This document shows, piece by piece, positions 60,301-64,000 of a stretch of 64,000 nt of DNA. Source of the stretch: Myxococcales bacterium (GTDB lineage Bacteria > Myxococcota_A > Polyangia > Palsa-1104 > JAEUJZ01); contig JAEUKA010000068.1 of the NCBI GenBank assembly GCA_016794465.1, positions 227,285-291,284 on the forward strand, in the 5' to 3' direction. The translations under genes were made by a program, and so were the position numbers. The number at the start of each line of letters is the position of its first letter. Position 1 is the first letter of the stretch. The notes below the pieces were generated by a model. That model saw nothing but the letters and a program-made list of their open reading frames with translations. It did no database searches and had not been told where the DNA came from.

Positions 60301-61793
60301 CGGAGCTCCTGCGCAGTCAGCTGACCGATGCCTCGGACGAGGTTCGCTTGGCGGCGGTGCGGGTGCTTGGACGGAGTCGCTTGAAACGGGAGCTTGATAC
60401 GCTGCGACTCTCTCTTCAGGATGCGAACACCGATGTGCGAGTGGCGGGTCAGCGCGCGATCGTGGAGATCTTGGACTCGATCGACAATCCGCAAGCGAGT
60501 GTGCCGGCGCTGCTGCGCCAAAAATTGGTGGAGCTGGCGGAGTCTGGATCGGGAGACGTACAGGTCCGCCTGATCGCGCAGGTGATTCTGTTGCGGCTCC
60601 ACGATCAGCGGTTCGAGCCGGCGATCGCGCAAGTGATGCAGTCTGCGGATGAGAAGCTGCGGCGGCTCCTGGTGGAGGTGTTGCCGCGTCGCCATCCGAT
60701 CTTGGTGACGGCTCTTGGGGACTCCGCTGAATCGGTGCGGACGTTTGCGGCGCATCGCCTGGCGGAGTCGGGAGACAAGCGCGCGGTGCCGGTCTTGCAA
60801 GCGCTTCTCAAGGGGCGCGGCAGTCAGGTCTTGCTGGCGTATATGGATCTGCGGCGGCTCGGGGTCCGCGTCGAGGAACCACCCCAGCTGAGCGCGCTCT
60901 TGCGGACGCGCGATCTGGCGCTGCGCTTTGCAGCGGTGCAGACCCTCCGCTATCTGTCGCCCAAAGAAGCGGTGCGGTATCTGATGCAGCTGGCCTACGA
61001 TCCTGCGGATGTGGTTCGCAAGGAAGTGGTGCGCTGCGCTGCGGAGCTGTTTCGGAGAGAGCGCTTGCCGGTGCTGCGCCTGGTGCTGGAGCGCTTCCTA
61101 CACGACGAAGCGCTGGCGGTGCGACTGCTCGCGCGACGGCTGCATGATGATCTGGGCTTGACGCCGGCAGCCAAGGTTGTGACGGCACCATCCGCGACCG
61201 CTTCCGACTCTGCGCGCCGAGGATCGGACTCCGCTGCCATCGCCGCAAGTGCGCACGATGCCGGGATTCCTACCGCGATTCCTACGCCGATTCCTACCGT
61301 GATCCCTACGCCGATTCCTACCGCGATTCCTACCGCTGCGCCGACGTTTTCCCAGAGTGTGGATGCGGTCCGGATCGCACTCCGTTCCCAGAGTCCCGGC
61401 GCGGCCCGTCAGCTGCTTGGTCAGCTGCGGCGTCGACCATCGCTGGCAGAGCGCGAGCGTCACGATCTAGAGCTCCTCGACGTAGAGATCAGCATTGCGG
61501 AGTATCAGTCCGGAGGCCGCACGCCACTGCTACTGGAGCCGACGACCCGCAAGCTCAATGCGCTGTTTCTGCGGAGCCGATCCGGTTCCTTTGCAGAGTC
61601 TCACAAGCAGCGCCTGGCGACTCTGTACGAAGCGCTGCGGCCATCCGTGGTCACGGTGCGGTATGGAGTACTTCGCGACGGTCGCTGCATCGAGATGGGA
61701 ATCACTCTGCTGCCCGGTGCCCAGATGATCAGTGGCAAGCTCTGGCGCGGCGGCTCGGAGGTGACAAACGGATGCGATCCCCGCAAGCAGTAA
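57348..61793 (+). CDS. Giant receptor: pseudokinase, kinase, membrane span, HEAT repeats
   Basis: About 1481 residues from GTG 57348 (AGGG upstream; GTG 57297 possible). Residues about 10-250 are a pseudokinase: the glycine loop EGTYGPVYVAD remains but VAIK is VVVQLL, HRD is HLALRPSQ and DFG is CGLGL. A Ser-rich linker leads to an active kinase (about 310-580): LGEGGMGTVYEA, AAVKVL, IVHRDIKPANV, KILDFGIAK, GTPMYMAPEQ. One span lies near 600-620. The next roughly 650 residues are HEAT-like repeats (LRDQAAGSLLQIL, VRLAAVRVLGRS, VRVAGQRAIVEIL), then an IPT-rich linker and a C-terminal domain. If topology is simple, HEAT repeats face the periplasm and would sense protein partners. Confidence 0.87.
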   Translation: MEPGQKRGLPGLENLTILAEGTYGPVYVADHRKTGKRVVVQLLRSPWARPAVQILSALQAHLEVQHKLQIPGMVSLLAAGRHGDSLYWVSEQAPGRPLSAQVGRLGFGAAMSTARTILGILLRAQQSGISHLALRPSQVLMSARVAREPQLVLCGLGLAAILQPPVASFAAEAQDFLAPEIRSAPQGFAATSRTADVYSLAMILRWLFGLRGDPQKTQVSSGGIPTPLFALLTEMLAHDPRVRPTLLQVHDRLRSILSESTSSLSSSQSQPSLPSLSSSQSQPSLPALSIRDALSSPGDSPSSSDPLIGQLFGSFRLLRRLGEGGMGTVYEATHTIIGYRAAVKVLHPHFTSNREYSRRFLDEAKAVNIVEHPGIVSIFDFGQRDDGSLYIVMEYLRGRTLEALLSRNPRGLPVELAIELMDQLTQAIAAAHQKEIVHRDIKPANVMLLDDPLLPGALRVKILDFGIAKLSGRGGMEEARTAGDQTGFGQMLGTPMYMAPEQYGDAAEVKGKADVFAAGAVFFQLLTGNPPFGQTSSFRVVGEPAPRVSSRQSSVPPALDQLVADMLQAKAEDRPEMAVVCQRLQQLRRTPQKRRRGLVGVGLSAVATGVAITALFVRPPKERDPYPEFVAARTAALQHLTQQVQTGSAVQKHSAIQQLSRARESDVAESLRKLVVTEPIGSAVWQAAVVALGELQDYSARPLLRQQLSSLPSSEKQSCEWVQNNQTSRLQLLLASSLLRLRDPSGSRTLGSYLRCYPQERPGLALDAALQLFWSADEQTRELQPPPWMALRSPLSRVEDSLPNLERTLRVLGDREQDELLRWLRGQDGLSPGSSLQVRGLLARFGDTAAHKSLEQLASPDSPRKYEASQMLLIARPGDAELCALVREGLAKSRRDDERRDFLGALALCPQLDTVQQLSSLLRDTAAPALLRDQAAGSLLQILPPTEKRLVAVSDELVALCQSPLAADQVRCLDAMIEREDRGVSELLRSQLTDASDEVRLAAVRVLGRSRLKRELDTLRLSLQDANTDVRVAGQRAIVEILDSIDNPQASVPALLRQKLVELAESGSGDVQVRLIAQVILLRLHDQRFEPAIAQVMQSADEKLRRLLVEVLPRRHPILVTALGDSAESVRTFAAHRLAESGDKRAVPVLQALLKGRGSQVLLAYMDLRRLGVRVEEPPQLSALLRTRDLALRFAAVQTLRYLSPKEAVRYLMQLAYDPADVVRKEVVRCAAELFRRERLPVLRLVLERFLHDEALAVRLLARRLHDDLGLTPAAKVVTAPSATASDSARRGSDSAAIAASAHDAGIPTAIPTPIPTVIPTPIPTAIPTAAPTFSQSVDAVRIALRSQSPGAARQLLGQLRRRPSLAERERHDLELLDVEISIAEYQSGGRTPLLLEPTTRKLNALFLRSRSGSFAESHKQRLATLYEALRPSVVTVRYGVLRDGRCIEMGITLLPGAQMISGKLWRGGSEVTNGCDPRKQ
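58136..58208 (+). repeat. 36-bp coding repeat in the Ser-rich linker
   Basis: Two nearly identical 36-bp units encode LSSSQSQPSLPS and LSSSQSQPSLPA between the pseudokinase and kinase domains. It is a recent duplication that lengthens a flexible, Ser-rich and hence phosphorylatable linker. Confidence 0.8.
61262..61345 (+). repeat. 12-bp coding repeat, IPT linker
   Basis: About six copies of a 12-bp unit such as ATTCCTACCGCG encode IPTx (IPTAIPTPIPTVIPTP). It sits between the HEAT repeats and the C-terminal domain. A related Pro/Thr linker (IPTGTP) occurs in the pseudokinase at 39.9-41.6 kb, made from a different DNA unit. Confidence 0.85.
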
Positions 61794-63295
61794 GCAAGCT
61801 TCCCCGATCGAAGGCGCGCTTCACGCTGCTGTTTCTGGCCCTGCTGGGGACGGAAGCCGCGATGGAACTCCCTGCCGAGGCGGCGCCGCGTTCAGCCGCT
61901 CCATCGCCGGGAGTGCTTGCCCTGCAGCGGCAGGACTATGCGACGGCGCAGCGCCTTCTTGAGGAAGAGTACCTGCGTACCCACGATGCGGAGCTGCTGC
62001 TCAAGCTGGGGGATGCCGCGCTCGGGCTCGGACAGAAGTGGCTGGCGGCAAGTCTGTACCTCAATCATCAGCGCCAGAGCGAAGATCCGTCCCAGGCCAG
62101 TCCGCAGCGACTTGCGGCCCTGCACAGTGCCACCGAGCAGTCCGCGATCCGCATCTTTGTCGTGTATCAAACGCTCAGCCAAGCGCGCCTGACCCTGCGC
62201 ATCGGCGGGCGCGTGGTCGGGAGTCTGCCGCTCGACGGCTGGATCGTCGTTCCCCCGGGGAAAGTGGTGATGGCCATCGAAGGTGGCGGCGCGGTGCATT
62301 CCTTCCAACCCGAGGAGCTTCGTCCCGGCCAGGCCCCGCGCACCATCGTCCTGACCGACTTTGGACCCCCGATTGTCAGTACCGGTGTCACCGTCGCGCT
62401 CCTCGGCTCGCTGCCGGCCCGGACTCCGCTGTCGCCCGTGCTCGAAGCGGCCCTGGTCTCGGGGATCGAGTCCAACTTGGTGGTGGTCCTGCCGCCGACC
62501 GACAAGTCCTACCTCACGCCACCGCGCGACCTTGCAGAGACGACTGCTGTGGTAGAAGCCCGTCGGCGGGCTCTGCGTGACAGCGGCGCGAGCTATCTGC
62601 TGGATGCGCAGCTGACGCAGGAAGGCCCAAGCTGGCAAGGGCGCCTGTCGGTGTATCACCAGGGAGCAGAGCAGCTGGCCGCCAGCGTCGACTGGGTGTG
62701 TAGCGGCTGTCGCGATGCAGAGCTGCGAACCAAGCTGCAAGAGAAGGCCAAAGAGGTGATGAGCCAGGCGCTTGGTCGGCAGGTCATCTCGGTCGGAATC
62801 GACAGCGAGCCGAGTGGCGCCACCGTTCAGGTTCACAAACAGCCACGCGGAAATACACCGCTGCGGACGACACTCCTCGACGGGGTGCAGCACCTTAGCA
62901 TTCGCAAGCCCGGCTATCTGCCGATTGACGAGTCGCGGACCCTCGCACCGGAGACGACGCAGCCTGCCGCGCTGACCCAGCTTCGCTATCAGCTCGTCGT
63001 CGATCCGCTGGCGGTGCGAGAGCGACGGCTGGCGCTGGCCAAGTGGAGTCTGCTCGGCGTCGGTGTCGCTGCGCTGGCGGTCGGTGCGACGCTGCTTGCC
63101 GTCGATGGTCTGCAGCGCTGTGGGGACCCGGTGCTGGAGTCGAGCCGCACCTGTCCCAGTCAGCTCAGCACCTCGCCGTGGTCGTTTGCTTCCCTCGCCA
63201 TCTCAGGGGCCGCGCTGGTGACCGCGCCGATCCTCTTTGGCTTTCAGCGCAAGCTGCAAAAGCAACAACTGGAACGACCGCTGCCCTCGCCCTAA
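61772..63295 (+). CDS. PEGA-domain protein with TPR-like N-terminus and membrane hairpin
   Basis: About 507 residues, overlapping the receptor gene by 22 bp with GGAGG 10 bases before the ATG. A signal peptide (FTLLFLALLGTEAAMELPAEA) is followed by TPR-like helices (RQDYATAQRLLEEEY), a FlgO-like middle with VCSGCRDAEL (C-x2-C), and a PEGA domain (SVGIDSEPSGATVQVHK, LSIRKPGYLPI). Two C-terminal spans (WSLLGVGVAALAVGATLLAV, SFASLAISGAALVTAPILFG) enclose a loop with RCGDPVLESSRTCPS. This is the fifth hairpin protein in the window, and again it is coupled to a kinase. Confidence 0.83.
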   Translation: MRSPQAVSKLPRSKARFTLLFLALLGTEAAMELPAEAAPRSAAPSPGVLALQRQDYATAQRLLEEEYLRTHDAELLLKLGDAALGLGQKWLAASLYLNHQRQSEDPSQASPQRLAALHSATEQSAIRIFVVYQTLSQARLTLRIGGRVVGSLPLDGWIVVPPGKVVMAIEGGGAVHSFQPEELRPGQAPRTIVLTDFGPPIVSTGVTVALLGSLPARTPLSPVLEAALVSGIESNLVVVLPPTDKSYLTPPRDLAETTAVVEARRRALRDSGASYLLDAQLTQEGPSWQGRLSVYHQGAEQLAASVDWVCSGCRDAELRTKLQEKAKEVMSQALGRQVISVGIDSEPSGATVQVHKQPRGNTPLRTTLLDGVQHLSIRKPGYLPIDESRTLAPETTQPAALTQLRYQLVVDPLAVRERRLALAKWSLLGVGVAALAVGATLLAVDGLQRCGDPVLESSRTCPSQLSTSPWSFASLAISGAALVTAPILFGFQRKLQKQQLERPLPSP

Positions 63296-63328
63296 TCCGC
63301 TGTCTAGATATCGGTGCTGGTAGGTAGA

Positions 63329-64000
63329 CTACAGACACTGGTATACATAGATGCGGCCTTCCCCGGGCGCGCCCACCGCCAGCCAGTCCCCGTCGAGCGC
63401 CACCGCCGCACCCAGCAGCGAGCTTGCCCCCGGCGCTGAGGCATGCACCACCGGCAGCTCTTTCCAGCCGTCGCCGCTCTTTTCGAGCACCACCACATCG
63501 GCACTTCCCGGCACCCCAATCACCACCCGATTGTTCTGCGACGCGAGCGCTGCGCCATAGCCAGCCACAGCGGTTCGACCGAGAAAGCGCGTCGGCACCG
63601 GCAGCTTCTGCGCAGTGCCACTGCCATGCGGATAAAACCACACCGAAGTTCCTGAAGAGGAATTCGCAGTATTTTCAGATACAAATAGACCGATATCACT
63701 GACGCTGAGCACAGAACCAAATCCACTGGTCACATATGCAGGCCGTGTAATGTTAATCTTTGTAAGTGTGTTGACATCCTGTACGGAATAGAGAACTGGA
63801 TTGGAATTTGTACCAACGGCAATGTAATTTGCACTTACCGACAAGGCTCGACCATAACCATCCTCGGTGCCCTGTTTGGGGGTCGGGATCGTGCCGATGC
63901 CTGCGTACTCCTTGGTCTTCCAGATCCACAGCAGCTGATTCACCCCGTCGCTGACTGCCAGCCAGCTTTGGCTCGCGGCCACCGCCGAGCCGGTCTTGCC
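63329..64000 (-). CDS. FG-GAP-repeat protein, N-terminus beyond the window
   Basis: The frame is open through the right edge; about 220 C-terminal residues are seen. FG-GAP/integrin-alpha-like repeats: YGRALSVSANYIAVGTNSN, GYGAALASQNNRVVIGVPG and LLGAAVALDGDWLAVGAPG, ending IYVYQCL. These fold as propeller blades in surface proteins. The middle (about 63,640-63,840) is A+T-rich relative to its ends. It converges with the PEGA gene, 33 bp apart. Confidence 0.82.
   Translation of the reverse strand, partial: GKTGSAVAASQSWLAVSDGVNQLLWIWKTKEYAGIGTIPTPKQGTEDGYGRALSVSANYIAVGTNSNPVLYSVQDVNTLTKINITRPAYVTSGFGSVLSVSDIGLFVSENTANSSSGTSVWFYPHGSGTAQKLPVPTRFLGRTAVAGYGAALASQNNRVVIGVPGSADVVVLEKSGDGWKELPVVHASAPGASSLLGAAVALDGDWLAVGAPGEGRIYVYQCL

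Overview
The window looks like part of a chromosome of a predatory or soil-living deltaproteobacterium, most likely a Myxococcota member. The reasons are indirect: moderately high G+C coding DNA, several Ser/Thr protein kinases with periplasmic tails, many lipoproteins with VWA, FG-GAP or cytochrome c domains, and a type VI secretion system (T6SS) wired to kinases and FHA proteins. No rRNA, tRNA, CRISPR array or insertion sequence was recognised.

Layout. 1-4.7 kb: a truncated Ser/Thr kinase, a membrane-anchored VWA-like protein and a signal-less amidase fused to an M23-like domain, a good candidate for a secreted peptidoglycan-degrading effector. 4.7-5.0 kb: a 33-bp tandem repeat and the leader of the T6SS operon. 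5.0-19.6 kb, plus strand: tagJ-tssA-tssB-tssC-hcp-tssE-tssF-tssG-tssH(clpV)-vgrG, followed by a Tai4-like immunity gene and its Tae4 amidase effector. 19.6-25.4 kb, minus strand: a PAAR-like/RHS polymorphic toxin with an A+T-rich toxin tip, two small candidate immunity genes and a helical-repeat protein. 25.6-26.7 kb: a small secreted protein and a soluble FHA protein. 26.7-38 kb, minus strand: the membrane and baseplate-adaptor arm of the same T6SS (FHA-like membrane protein, tssM, tssL, tssK, tssJ), a soluble kinase and a membrane GTPase with a membrane partner. With hcp, vgrG and the PAAR-like RHS protein, all 13 core tss functions are present.

38-53 kb, minus strand: a long collinear array of envelope proteins that runs into the T6SS arm. 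Its pattern is a twice-repeated cassette: a periplasmic protein with a C-x4-C motif and a C-terminal membrane hairpin; a large lipoprotein; a kinase or pseudokinase with one membrane span; an OmpA-like lipoprotein ending in VWVFR-x-DC; and a TlpA-like thioredoxin. 53-57 kb: a di-haem cytochrome/propeller lipoprotein and a VWA lipoprotein. 57-64 kb, plus strand: a very large pseudokinase-kinase-HEAT receptor, a PEGA protein with the same membrane hairpin, and a converging, truncated FG-GAP protein.

How it may work together (inference). The T6SS delivers Tae4, the RHS tip and perhaps the amidase-M23 protein. FHA proteins are the usual readers of threonine phosphorylation in T6SS control, and several kinases sit in the same operons. 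The duplicated kinase/lipoprotein/thioredoxin cassette looks like an undescribed envelope-sensing module, possibly disulfide-dependent, that could feed into that phosphorylation switch. This cassette, the RHS tip, and a family of ATAGCGA inverted repeats that flank individual genes are the most interesting parts of the window.
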